Assembly (NCBI GenBank): GCA_963377175.1
Contig: CAUJNA010000483.1
Span: 64,501 to 128,500, forward strand
DNA: 64,000 bases
Reading direction: 5' to 3'
DNA from: Effrenium voratum
Taxonomy: Eukaryota > Sar > Dinophyceae > Suessiales > Symbiodiniaceae
Positions within the stretch are counted from its first letter, which is position 1. Each line of letters starts with the position of its first letter. Shown piece by piece: positions 9,384-19,292 of the stretch. Under the pieces are notes generated by a model. That model was not told the origin of the DNA and ran no database searches. It saw only the letters and a program-made list of their open reading frames with translations. A program made the position numbers and the translations under genes.

Positions 9384-11986
9384 ACAATTCCAGGGCCAGA
9401 CAAGATTATTGTCGGCGCCTGGCTTCGCCCACCCTTGTTGGCGAATGCCTTCAACGCATCGATGCTTTCATCGATGATTCTACCCGCTTCGGGGTTGGGA
9501 TCGTAAGTGTTCTCAGACTTGAGCCACTCGGTCAACCACACACACTTGGTGAAGATGACGAATATGTCATCCTTCGCCCTCGCGGGCGCACCAGCGTGCA
9601 CCGGGTCCGCGAGCTTGGGACCGACCACCGTACGAAGGAGTTCAGATATTGAACTCTCCTCGTCGACCTCCACGACCTCCAGTGCGTATTCACCAGTCTT
9701 GGCCGGGAGCTTTGTCCTGATGGTCGTCCACTGCTCCTGAAGCTTGGCCTCAGAGATGGATTGGCCCGCGCTGCCGGTAATCCAGTGCGATTGGCCGACC
9801 AACACGACCACACGAGACCCCTCTACGCCTTGGTAGGAGATCTTGTTAGGAACGCATCCGCTCAGAATCTCGGCGCATAGGCCGGCTGCAGCGGAGGGAT
9901 TAACGTACCCCAGCATTGTGAGGACGAACCCCAGACAGTCAGGCTCTTCACATTCAGCGTACTCCATGGCCGTGACATGCCAGATCATGGAGAGAATGTA
10001 TGTGCTCACCTGAGGAGCCCATGTGAACCACCCTTCGTGTACAAGGTCACATGGCTGGTCAACTGGACGATCAGGGTAGATGCTACCGCTGATTGCGTCC
10101 ATGAATTCTTCGCATCGAGTGGCCGCACAAACAAGCTCGAGCATAGCGCGCTTTGGCGCATGATGCATGAGCTTTGCAGCTTCGGAAAGAGGGAGGCCGC
10201 CGGCTAACGGGAAAAACTTCCCCTCCGAAGCAGGAACGGAATGCTCCCGGATTTCCCTCAGCGGGAAGCACCGTACCTCGTCGAGTTCACGGACCTCCTT
10301 GGGGAAAAACTTGAAATCCACTTCGCTACCGGGCCTTGCCGGATTGACCGAAGTTTCACGCGCCACTGACCCGGCGGGAGTTTCCGCTCCGATGGCCAGC
10401 ACAGGGCGCGTAGCGCCGTGACGGAGCCATCCAACCTCCGATGAGTGAGGGTTTACCTCAAGCATGGGATTCCATATATGGGTGGCCGGATTAGGTGCAA
10501 GCAAGCTGCCTGATACGGCTGCTGTTCCTTCTTCAACCGACTCTTCTTTGAGAGCGATTGCTTCAACGCGGACACGGAACTGCCTAATCACGCGTTGGTG
10601 GGCAGGCCCCTTCTCAGTGCGTTTCAACACTTCAGAAGCGTTTCTGCCGAGAGGACGGATCAAGAGGGATAGCCGGGCGGTTACGCCAAGCCCAATGTGA
10701 CTGACACATGAGTAGAATCCCTCGAGGTAAACGGGTTTTACCGTGGTCCACACGCCCGTAGGCGCATCGGCGTTGCCGGGCGACGCCACTACGTTCCCGT
10801 CACCCATTATGTTCCACAGGGACGAGAACTGGGTTCCATGAACCCACTTTTCATGCATGCTAGCTGCATCGAGCTCCTTGCAATGTCGCATGGGGAACAC
10901 CAGGTACCCATCATGCTCATGCACGGGATCACCGGCGTGCCAGTCCCCGATCTGCTTGGCTGGCATCTTAAGCGGCTTCGCGCGCTTCCAGTCAACCAGA
11001 TGGAAAATTGTGGGTGCAATCCCCACTTGATCAATAAAGAATTCAACGAAAGATTCATAAGAGGACCACACGGCGTCGATTTCCCGGCGCATTGGCCCGA
11101 CCTCAAAAGCGTGTGCACTGACCGACTGCATCATTGTCAGCGCATCGGCTGAGATACTGTAAATTGCCTTCATGTACCTGCGGGGTACAGAGTGCAGTGG
11201 GGCGTTGGTACGCCCACGCGCCTTGAATGCCTCTTCGGCACCAGCCGGCTGTACGTTGGAAGGCAAGTCCCTTCTTCCCTTCTCGACAACCGTTTCCATG
11301 GCACGAATAACATTCTTACTCGCAACCTGGAAATAAGTACTCGAGCGTGGCTCGATCTTACCCAGATCGTACAACCAGTTCCCGCCTCGGGGAACCAGCG
11401 CTGGAGAGACGGCCGTCGACACGGTCATCTCCAAAATCGGGTTGATAGCCGGCTCGCAATGGAGCTCTGACTCTCGAGGCATGGCCTCGCAGATGATCAT
11501 TGAAGCCGTGTAGACGCTTTGGTCACTCAGCTCCACTTCATCCAGGATCATTGCCTGGAGAATACCAGCCACGCGTAGGCGGCGATATTTCTTGATATGC
11601 GGAACGAAGGAGGTATCACTGAGCATTTCAGTATCAAACCCCTCCAAGAGATTGTAGATGCCCGCAATGGCACCAATGTCCTGTGGGTCTTTGACCTCGG
11701 CCTTGACTTCAACCAACTGCGTTTCAGCAGTGGTGCTAGCGCCGTAATGACCGGTCTTTGCCGTCAAATACGGGTAGCAAATCTTATTAAGACACTCCGA
11801 CAGCCGAGTAGGCCTGTCGTCGGACAGCGCATTGGCCGCCGGTTTCACCTCGGGAAGGATCGGAGCCAAGAGGCTCGCGCAGTTCGGGTTCATGTAGCCC
11901 GCCTGCTGCCGCGCCGCCAAGCTCGACCCCCTCATCCGCGGTGCAGCGCCCGCCGCACCACCGGCTGCTGAGGCAGCCGCAGCCAT
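9263..11986 (-). CDS. large accessory ORF with an H-G-T (ADP-ribosyltransferase-like?) segment
   Basis: ATG at 11986 (MAAAASAAGG) is preferred over the upstream opening at 12025 because it begins the Ala-rich leader. About 907 residues. Around residues 370-420 is WVHGTQFSSLWNIMGDG, then GVWTT, which resembles the HGT...I..G...GVY pattern of PARP/Tpt1-type ADP-ribosyl or phosphotransferase folds; this is pattern similarity only. Near the C-terminus VVVLVGQSHW, DDIFVIFTK and TIILSGPGIVWHG look like successive beta strands of a Rossmann- or SGNH-like fold. A pyrimidine-rich stretch ending in ATTCAG about 50 bases upstream could be a splice acceptor for a subgenomic mRNA. Function unknown. Confidence 0.5.
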   Translation of the reverse strand: MAAAASAAGGAAGAAPRMRGSSLAARQQAGYMNPNCASLLAPILPEVKPAANALSDDRPTRLSECLNKICYPYLTAKTGHYGASTTAETQLVEVKAEVKDPQDIGAIAGIYNLLEGFDTEMLSDTSFVPHIKKYRRLRVAGILQAMILDEVELSDQSVYTASMIICEAMPRESELHCEPAINPILEMTVSTAVSPALVPRGGNWLYDLGKIEPRSSTYFQVASKNVIRAMETVVEKGRRDLPSNVQPAGAEEAFKARGRTNAPLHSVPRRYMKAIYSISADALTMMQSVSAHAFEVGPMRREIDAVWSSYESFVEFFIDQVGIAPTIFHLVDWKRAKPLKMPAKQIGDWHAGDPVHEHDGYLVFPMRHCKELDAASMHEKWVHGTQFSSLWNIMGDGNVVASPGNADAPTGVWTTVKPVYLEGFYSCVSHIGLGVTARLSLLIRPLGRNASEVLKRTEKGPAHQRVIRQFRVRVEAIALKEESVEEGTAAVSGSLLAPNPATHIWNPMLEVNPHSSEVGWLRHGATRPVLAIGAETPAGSVARETSVNPARPGSEVDFKFFPKEVRELDEVRCFPLREIREHSVPASEGKFFPLAGGLPLSEAAKLMHHAPKRAMLELVCAATRCEEFMDAISGSIYPDRPVDQPCDLVHEGWFTWAPQVSTYILSMIWHVTAMEYAECEEPDCLGFVLTMLGYVNPSAAAGLCAEILSGCVPNKISYQGVEGSRVVVLVGQSHWITGSAGQSISEAKLQEQWTTIRTKLPAKTGEYALEVVEVDEESSISELLRTVVGPKLADPVHAGAPARAKDDIFVIFTKCVWLTEWLKSENTYDPNPEAGRIIDESIDALKAFANKGGRSQAPTIILSGPGIVWHGTSMQHVATTFFRKSRDAGFPAYPSVSSASKEADTNS

Positions 11987-12025
11987 AGCGCGAGTTTGCG
12001 CCCGGGAAGCAAAGATTAACAACAA

Positions 12026-13055
12026 ACCGTTCCCCTGAATAAAGGGATACCTAAGAGATCCAAAGGTGTGTAAACCTCGGATACCTACAATGCTGAACAG
12101 GAAAGGGCAATTTCCCTCCTCGACTTGGACCGAATATGGTCGTTCCTAGAGATATCCCAACTACGACCCTTATGCAACATTGCATAGAATGTTGATAACA
12201 GATCCTATGGACATGCCCACACGGGCGGAAAATGACCTTAGAAACAAATCAATATACGAAGGCGAATATGCCTGAAAGAATGTCGCAAGTTTGCGGTTGA
12301 GTGCATAGCATGATTAATGCCTGCATAAATAATGTCCTACAAGCCTACTCACTGAAGGCTGTTTGAAGAGCAGCGCGGGTCACATACTTCACAACTAATC
12401 CATGCACAGGAAGATCAACACGAGTAGTGCGAAACATCCTGTTGCATTTGAAAACTGGGAAAGAGTTTGCATGTCGTGAGATGCAAATCAACGTCAACGC
12501 ATGCACATGATCCTTATTTACAAGACATGAACAGTAGTGTACAACACGGCTGTAGCGGTTTACGCCAAGCTTGACAAGGACATCGCGATTAGCAATCCAT
12601 GTGTTAGGCTGTACAAAAATTCCAACTGAGAATCTCATGTTTAACGCGTGCTCAATTAAGTCGTTTAGACATGATTGGCGCTGCTCTATCTGGTCACGTG
12701 CGCGTCTGATCTTGCCCCAATTCCCCCGCGTGGATGCATCGATCAAACTCCCGTACCTACAAAACAAGATGTTAGGTCTGGAACCTTCAATGGTACCCCG
12801 TTTCGGGATAGGAGGACAAAAATTTGCCGGCCTAACGAAGTAGGTCAGCCACCTTCCTAACTGAGGTTCAGGCGTTACGCCAAGCTCAGAATCGACAAAA
12901 AATGTTTCGCGCATCGCAAACATTGGATCGATCTTCAACTATGTCGCAAACCATGTAGCTGGATTCAGCTAGCTGGATAAATTTGTTGAAAAATGAGCTT
13001 TGATCCGTTTCCATGCGTACCCCCCTAATTGGGGGGAGAACAGGTGCAGCAGGCT
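12026..13055 (-). other. spacer between pol and accessory ORFs, one doubtful ORF
   Basis: Holds a 197-codon minus-strand frame at 12938-12345 with no recognisable motif and ordinary amino-acid balance; it may be a small gene or chance. The rest is AT-richer than the flanking coding DNA and ends with CTTTATTCAG on the minus strand, a candidate splice acceptor for the downstream ORF. Confidence 0.35.
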
Positions 13056-16000
13056 TTATGACAGGGAGGGTGGGACGGCTAATGAATTTCTCCAGGAATC
13101 CTGGTTAAACATTCCTAAAGTCTGCAAATTCCTACCCCGTGTCACCTTGTCTACACACGCTTTGGTGAGGATGTCCGCACCCTGGTAGTGCGACGGACAC
13201 GCTACGAAGCGAAAAATCTGTTCATTGTAGACTTCATTGAGCCAGCTAATGTCGATACGTTGAGTACGCGACATGTATCGCATATTTGGGCTATTCCCAG
13301 TGATGATGATGCGGCATGCAGCTTCATTATCTTCCATACAGTTCACTGTAATGGGCTTACCGGTGCCTTGACCGAGAGCAAACTGCCAAAGTTGTGCAAG
13401 TGGCATTCCTTCTTTGGCCACACCATGATCTAGTGCAACGATCTCCGCTTCGGGAGTCGACTTGGATACCGAAGTCTGCTTCTTGCTGACTGCAGTAATG
13501 GGGACATATGTCCTTGGGCCGACTAGGCAAATAAGGACACCAGAAGTACTTTTGGAATCAGTACGATCCCCGAGATCGGCATCACAATATGCCACTATCT
13601 CGATGTCACTAGGCTTGTCGCATACCCACCCGTATAGGTGTAGGTCTAGCGTCGTATTGATATACGAAACTATCCTATGAAGCTTCTTGTCGCACAGTCG
13701 ATTCCACTTAGTGATTCGACTTGCCAACGCCTGTACAGGTCTAATCAGGTCGTATCGACCCATCCTAGCGCCGTATAATATTTTCATGAGTACTGCAGCC
13801 GCAGCATCGCCTAGGACACCCGGCTGTTCAGCAATCACGTCTGTTGGGCACGGGGATGGTTGCCCGAATATCTGATCTACTTCCGGGTTGATGGGATTCT
13901 CATCAAACTCCGGCTTACTCTCATCCAGGAAAGGCGTTTCAGCCTTCACCAGAGGTCTAGGATACTTGGGGAGGCATAGCTCCTTGTACCTATCAACGCA
14001 CGCTTCCATGAAACATGCTTCATTATATTTAATGATCTTCACTCGAGCGGGGTCGAATTTGACCTCATCAGCTCGGAGACGCTTTTCCCCGAACCGAAGG
14101 TCAGGCATTTCCTTAGACGGCGGATGATCCACGGTCCAAGCAGTACGAGGATCGAAGAAACCCTGTACATCGGCTGCAGCAAATTCATGCTCGCAACCCA
14201 GGTACCGCTTTAGGGTACCAGGCGGTTCCATTGTGATGACCCGACCAATGAGGTCCCATCCGATCGAAAGGCTCTCGGATGGACCACTCATCTTGAAATC
14301 ATCAACATATACAACAAGAAAAAGCTTGTATTTGGGGTCGCAATGCCTTTCCCAGAAAGTACCGGCGTCGGGACGCCCGTATAAAGCGAGAATCAATGGA
14401 CAGACTGGATCCTCATAGCCAGCATCGACCCATGCTTGAGGCCATTGGTCTTTAGGAAGTCGCACCCAAGTTGTGGGACCCAGAAGCTTAGCTTGGGTAT
14501 AGGCGGATTCGCCATCACTAACTTGCAGTGCGTGACCAGGCAACATGCCATATGCATCACACATTTTGCCTGCGGCCATTGTTGCCGGACATGAGGTAGC
14601 TTCGGAAAACATGGCCCAGTGATTTGCCTGGTCCTTCACAAAGCATCCCTCAAACACAACTCTCCCTTTGTACTTCCGATTAGGATCATCCTCAGGGAGT
14701 TCAAGATTCTTTTCAACACAAATGTCAAAGATTCTTCCTACATGGACAGTCTTGCCATTCGCACGCGCTTCGGCGGCTACTTTCCTCCATTCTCTAACTC
14801 CTAGTTCATCCCAACATCCCAACTTTCGGAGCTTTGTCCATTCCTTGAGAAGAGCTGCACGCGCTTTGTCGTTGCCAGCTTGCTCCTTCTTTGTCACAGG
14901 CCTTGCGACGCAGGCATAAAAGGTTGGTATTCCCTGAAGGTTGGGTTGATGCCCCGAAGCCTTGTTCGATCTGGGCATCGGTGGAGTGGGATCTCCGTTT
15001 AATCCTATGGCAGGGCCAGCAGGATACCCGCCAGTGCTGCCGAATCCGTTGACCCCCCTGACGGTTACGTCGGGCTGCTTGACAGTGATCTTAGCGTCAA
15101 CAACCATGACTTTCTCAAGTATGAGTTGAGCGATCCTGTCTCCAGGTCGAATTCGAAATTCATAATCAGAATGATTGAAAAGCATCACTCTTACTTCTCC
15201 CGAAAAGTCGGGATCGATTACACCTGCGCCTACGTCCAGCATGTGTTTAACTGCCAGACCAGATCTTGGCGCAATGCGACCATAAACTCCCTTAGGGAAG
15301 GTAAAGGCGCATCCAGTTCGCACAAGGGCACTTCCCTTTGCAGGAACCGTTACTTCTTCACTCGAGCTTAAATCTAAGCCCGCAGATCCAGGCGTCTGCC
15401 GAGTGGGAAGAGTGGCGTAATCACTCATGATATGGACGAGCAAGGCATCCTTGTCTCGTCTCCACGCACACGGGTCGGCCTCCGTTACCTCAACAGGCGC
15501 CGCAGGAGCATCGCCCTGTTCGCTCAAGGTAGCGGGGGCAGCCGCATAAGGCTTATCCCCATAGAGACCTTTAATTACAGCTTTACACATCCCAATAGGA
15601 TATCGTGCAGTCAAGGGCGTAAGGCTTCCCTCGATCCTGGCGTGGGGGTAACCTGTTTCATGGCTACATGTGCGCCCACGTAGCTCATTGGCTAGTTCAG
15701 GGCAAGAAGTGGCGATTCGCCATTGCTTCCTGATGGGAACACCATCGGATGTTTGCATTCCAAAGTCGCAACCGTCAACATCGACACACCTGATGTCGGG
15801 ATCGTCGATTAGACGTCTCATGAACGGTTGTTTCCACCCAAGGCAGTGCCTCGGCCATTCGAATGCAATTCTACCTCCTTTAAAACGGACGCGCTTGGCG
15901 ACACGGAGGAAGGCAGCAAACATGACCATTGATGTTCGCCTAGCTTCATTGAGCTCAACGGCGAATTCTGGACCGTACTGCGACAGATTAACATACTGCC

Positions 16001-16634
16001 AAGTACTCCATGGTCCACATGGGATTGAGCCCCATAAGTCACACCCAGGGTTCTGGTCGACTATTTCAATCAGTCTGGTCATATCTTTGTTCTTCAAAAT
16101 GTCGAACGACTCTTTATGTACGCGAATTGCGTCACCCCCCTGCCCCAGCATAGTGGCGGAAAGCTTAGAGTCAGGTTCACATGCAAATTCTATCAGTACT
16201 CTTCGCTTTACAGGAGCGGGCCCGGCTGGATCGGAGGGCGCGGCTTCGCCAGCACGCGCTCGTTTCAGAGCTTCCTCCCTCTCAGCCTCGATGTATATCC
16301 TTCGCATGTTAACGGACATACCTCTCCAGTCGGTAGAAGAAATGGAATTGGGTTTGCCAGACCCAGAATAGGACCTCTCCTTTCTTTCAACCTTCTGGTC
16401 GTAATCAAGCTCGTCACCGTGTAAGGTGTGAGCCTTAGGCTCACCTGCATCGAGGTCTTTGACTTTGTCGAGCCTAGTTTTGAATTTGGTCAGCGTGACC
16501 CTCGGAGCCCTAGAAGGGGCATGCCCTTTCTCATACAAAATTGTTACACCAGTCCAGAATCTGTGAGTTCTGATTCGGTGTCCTGGATAAAGGGCTCTTC
16601 TATCATCACGGATGCATTGCTGCGTAAGAGTCAA
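13056..16634 (-). CDS. pol: Pol C-terminal part: C5-methyltransferase-like, dUTPase, copia RT and RNase H
   Basis: 1192 codons without a break. Residues 145-360: methyltransferase-like fold with LIEFACEPDSKLSA (motif I position), SIPCGPWS (motif IV Pro-Cys), FEWP (motif VI position) and KQWRIATS (motif VIII position). Residues 398-537: complete trimeric-type dUTPase with all five motifs (TPGSAGLDL, GRIAPRSGLA, GVIDPDFSGE, RPGDRIAQLIL, GVNGFGSTGG); motif 3 has Phe where Tyr is usual. Residues 605-800: copia RT with QVSDGESAYTQAKL (motif A) and VVYVDDFKMSG (catalytic YVDD). Residues 1012-1160: copia RNase H (AYCDADLGDRTDSKSTSG, SKKQTSVSKSTPEAEIVAL). dUTPase would hydrolyse dUTP during cDNA synthesis; the methyltransferase-like domain may modify DNA. 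It joins the integrase ORF through a frame change at 16606-16634. Confidence 0.93.
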   Translation of the reverse strand: MTLTQQCIRDDRRALYPGHRIRTHRFWTGVTILYEKGHAPSRAPRVTLTKFKTRLDKVKDLDAGEPKAHTLHGDELDYDQKVERKERSYSGSGKPNSISSTDWRGMSVNMRRIYIEAEREEALKRARAGEAAPSDPAGPAPVKRRVLIEFACEPDSKLSATMLGQGGDAIRVHKESFDILKNKDMTRLIEIVDQNPGCDLWGSIPCGPWSTWQYVNLSQYGPEFAVELNEARRTSMVMFAAFLRVAKRVRFKGGRIAFEWPRHCLGWKQPFMRRLIDDPDIRCVDVDGCDFGMQTSDGVPIRKQWRIATSCPELANELRGRTCSHETGYPHARIEGSLTPLTARYPIGMCKAVIKGLYGDKPYAAAPATLSEQGDAPAAPVEVTEADPCAWRRDKDALLVHIMSDYATLPTRQTPGSAGLDLSSSEEVTVPAKGSALVRTGCAFTFPKGVYGRIAPRSGLAVKHMLDVGAGVIDPDFSGEVRVMLFNHSDYEFRIRPGDRIAQLILEKVMVVDAKITVKQPDVTVRGVNGFGSTGGYPAGPAIGLNGDPTPPMPRSNKASGHQPNLQGIPTFYACVARPVTKKEQAGNDKARAALLKEWTKLRKLGCWDELGVREWRKVAAEARANGKTVHVGRIFDICVEKNLELPEDDPNRKYKGRVVFEGCFVKDQANHWAMFSEATSCPATMAAGKMCDAYGMLPGHALQVSDGESAYTQAKLLGPTTWVRLPKDQWPQAWVDAGYEDPVCPLILALYGRPDAGTFWERHCDPKYKLFLVVYVDDFKMSGPSESLSIGWDLIGRVITMEPPGTLKRYLGCEHEFAAADVQGFFDPRTAWTVDHPPSKEMPDLRFGEKRLRADEVKFDPARVKIIKYNEACFMEACVDRYKELCLPKYPRPLVKAETPFLDESKPEFDENPINPEVDQIFGQPSPCPTDVIAEQPGVLGDAAAAVLMKILYGARMGRYDLIRPVQALASRITKWNRLCDKKLHRIVSYINTTLDLHLYGWVCDKPSDIEIVAYCDADLGDRTDSKSTSGVLICLVGPRTYVPITAVSKKQTSVSKSTPEAEIVALDHGVAKEGMPLAQLWQFALGQGTGKPITVNCMEDNEAACRIIITGNSPNMRYMSRTQRIDISWLNEVYNEQIFRFVACPSHYQGADILTKACVDKVTRGRNLQTLGMFNQDSWRNSLAVPPSLS

Positions 16635-18598
16635 GATACTTTAAATGAGTGACGCGATAGTCGTCTATGTCCGCTTGGGACGGGCCTCCTGGAGGCAGTG
16701 GGGATGTATCATCCCCGAAGAAAGCTTGCCTAGCATCGACATGATGTCTGTGCCAAGACTTCGGTTCTTCATCACGTACCCAATGGTCCCTTTTTGGAAC
16801 ATCAGCGGGTGCATCGGAGTCAGTATTCGTACCGTTATTGTCATCACTAGGTTGGCCAGAACCCGGATCATCAGCACCGAGCTGGTTGTCCGGTTCGGCA
16901 GGGGCATCCGCTTTGGGAAGACCCTTTGCTTCTCCCGTATCTAGGAGCTGGACCTCCCTAGTCAGACGCTCATAGGCAGCCAACATGGGAAAAACGTATC
17001 CCTCCTCAGGATTCCGCCAAATCCTCTTGACTTGGTGAACGCTGGGTCGGGAAAATCCGTTTCTGAAGTGCTCAAGGTCGGCAACGTCATAGTCGCCTTT
17101 CCACTGACCTCCGGGCTCTAATCGATAGCCTAGGAAAATCCCAGGTTTCGACACTGGCCCGAATTTGGGCGCCTTAGACGCAGGGTCAACTTTCTGTGCC
17201 GGCATGGCAGGCACATTGCTGTATTCGTCCTCTTCGTGATCGGACGGCCCTGAATCGTCAGCTAGTTCGTCATCTCCTTCGGGCTCGTAATCAGAGTCCT
17301 CAAGAGGATCAAATTCTTTTGGCTTTACAGTGAAATATGTCTCGCCAGTCCACGGAGCTTTTTTTTGCTCCTTAGTCGAATCCGGACCGTATCTCCAGTC
17401 TACGGAGTGCATCATTTCTCCATTCTCCTCATCATACTGAACCCACGTATCACGGTCAGCGGTGAGACGAATGTGTTCGATTGGAGCATCTACGCTGTCA
17501 GCTTTGAACAGCTTTGTTCTTGATTCAACGTGCACTCTGACGAGTTTGCCAGATTCTTCATCGAAGATCCAGTGGTCTTTTGTGGGAATTTCGTCAGCTT
17601 TGTGATGATCGTCCCGTTCGGAGGCGTTTTTGATCCCCCCCTTTTCGAGCCTACGCGGTTTAGGCGCGATTGGCTTGAAATCGACAAGACATCCGAAGTG
17701 GATGAGTTGACCGGGAAAATCCCTGTCATCGTTTCTTCTTCCCCATGCGGTTCCTTCACCTCGATTTTCGAGATTCCTGGCAGCGCAAAATGCGCGAACG
17801 GCGAATGGCCACCATTTGGGCGATAAGCCGGCTTGTCTGAGGAGAACCCTTGCTCCATGCAGTACAAGCTTCGCCTTATTTTCAATAATGCCATTTGTCT
17901 TTGGCATTCCAGGTGTGGACATGTGGTGTACCCAAGCCATTCGGCGAGTAGCCGCAAGAAACTCTCTGGCTTGATCTGAGTATAACAAACCAATCTTGGG
18001 TTCTGGACCCCATAAATTTGTGAAAAGCCTCTACCGTATTAGGTACAGATCGACTAAACACAGGCAGTACATCTATGTACTTTGTCGCAAGGTCGTAAAA
18101 CACGACTGCGTCAGTTTTGCCATTTACACCACGGTCTTTTAAACCGTGCAAGACCATTGTATCTACAGTTACAATGTCACCGAATTTCGTGCATTCATGC
18201 GCGTCAGCACCGCCACGCGCACGTTCTCCATCTTTGCTCGTTATCTGAGCCTCAGTTCTGTACCCCTCAGGGTGCTTGATTTCAATAATCTCACCCCCCT
18301 CGTCAGGCGCGTCGGCCTCAGAGGGAGCTGCAGGGTACAGTTCATCATTTAGAGCAAGTACTGGTCCGGGCATTGCCGGCATCGCAGGACATGCGTCTAG
18401 ATTTGGAGCTCCAAACATGACCGGCCCTTTAGGCAGGTATGGGACGTTGTTTATAACGTCGAGCTTTACAGTTCTGCCGGATGGGCAGATCAGAATAGGC
18501 ACCTCAAAGGCATATTCGCCCATTCTTGATACGGCGATGATCTTGGGTAGGGATGTCGTGCATTCCAACCAAGTCGAAAGGACATCCAGTGTCAGCAA
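16606..18598 (-). CDS. pol: copia-type integrase (two frames)
   Basis: Frame 18598-17882 carries FGDIVTVDTM (first catalytic Asp) and YDLATKYIDVLP; frame 17988-16606 continues with LYSDQAREF (second Asp) and TNGIIENK (Glu), then WWPFAVRAF and a long acidic C-terminal region containing PGIFLGYRLEPGGQW, the conserved copia segment after the core. The second Asp and the Glu are separated by 30 residues, against the usual 35. No HHCC zinc finger is obvious upstream of the core, where copia integrases normally have one. The two frames overlap by about 100 bases and need a +1 change near 17900-17990. Integrates the cDNA; the 5-bp duplication fits. Confidence 0.88.
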
Positions 18599-19292
18599 GC
18601 CACCGGATTCCTACCTGCGGGCCAGGCATTGCTGGCATCTGATCAGGAATATTTTCCCTGATCATTCGAATGCGACGGGCCCACTTATTGTCCGGCACAT
18701 ACTCACCTAGGTACATCTGTACAATTTGTCGAGTTGTGGCGGCTAGGATTCTAGCGTTTTCCTCGGACATTGCAATTACCTCAGGAGGCTGACGCAACCT
18801 ATCTGGGTGAATAGGGTGAGAGTGCGACCGCCGATGGACAATCGGCCTAGATTCACTCCGTATTCTGGTATTTTCAACCTGCAAGATTTCCGCAGTGTCA
18901 TTGAAGCTCAGCTCGCGAGCACTGGGTTTAACCTTCACCGTGCGCGCGAGCTCAGAGTTATACTGACCGCACTTGCCGGGCAGATAATAGAAGTCTGTCC
19001 TAATATCCATAGGCCCTAAGACGGATTTACAAATTGGTGCATTCATATCAACATCATCAATCAGAGCGTTGTCCGATAGACGAATAGCCCGTCTGCGAAC
19101 AACAGCCCTGACATTTGGTCCACCCGGACACGTGCCTTGCAGTGTTCGAGCGCCAATGGTGGTCTTCGACCACTCCATTGTTCCTACCGGACGTTGAAAT
19201 CCAGCCTTATACTCTTCAAATGCCTTGGCTATGGGATGAGCAGGGCAGGCAACAAGCCCAATAGCCTGAGGGTTACGGCTCGCCCCTCTCAA
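18504..19292 (-). CDS. pol: retroviral-type aspartic protease segment
   Basis: About 262 codons open. Near the C-terminus is IRWLADTGCPFDLVG, the D-T-G active-site loop with hydrophobic flanks of retropepsins (copia elements more often show DSGA). The flap and second half continue after a +1 frame change near 18545 as PKIIAVSRMGEYAFEVPIL. The N-terminal 200 residues are basic and of unknown role, probably the Gag-protease junction. Confidence 0.75.
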   Translation of the reverse strand: MRGASRNPQAIGLVACPAHPIAKAFEEYKAGFQRPVGTMEWSKTTIGARTLQGTCPGGPNVRAVVRRRAIRLSDNALIDDVDMNAPICKSVLGPMDIRTDFYYLPGKCGQYNSELARTVKVKPSARELSFNDTAEILQVENTRIRSESRPIVHRRSHSHPIHPDRLRQPPEVIAMSEENARILAATTRQIVQMYLGEYVPDNKWARRIRMIRENIPDQMPAMPGPQVGIRWLADTGCPFDLVGMHDIPTQDHRRIKNGRICL

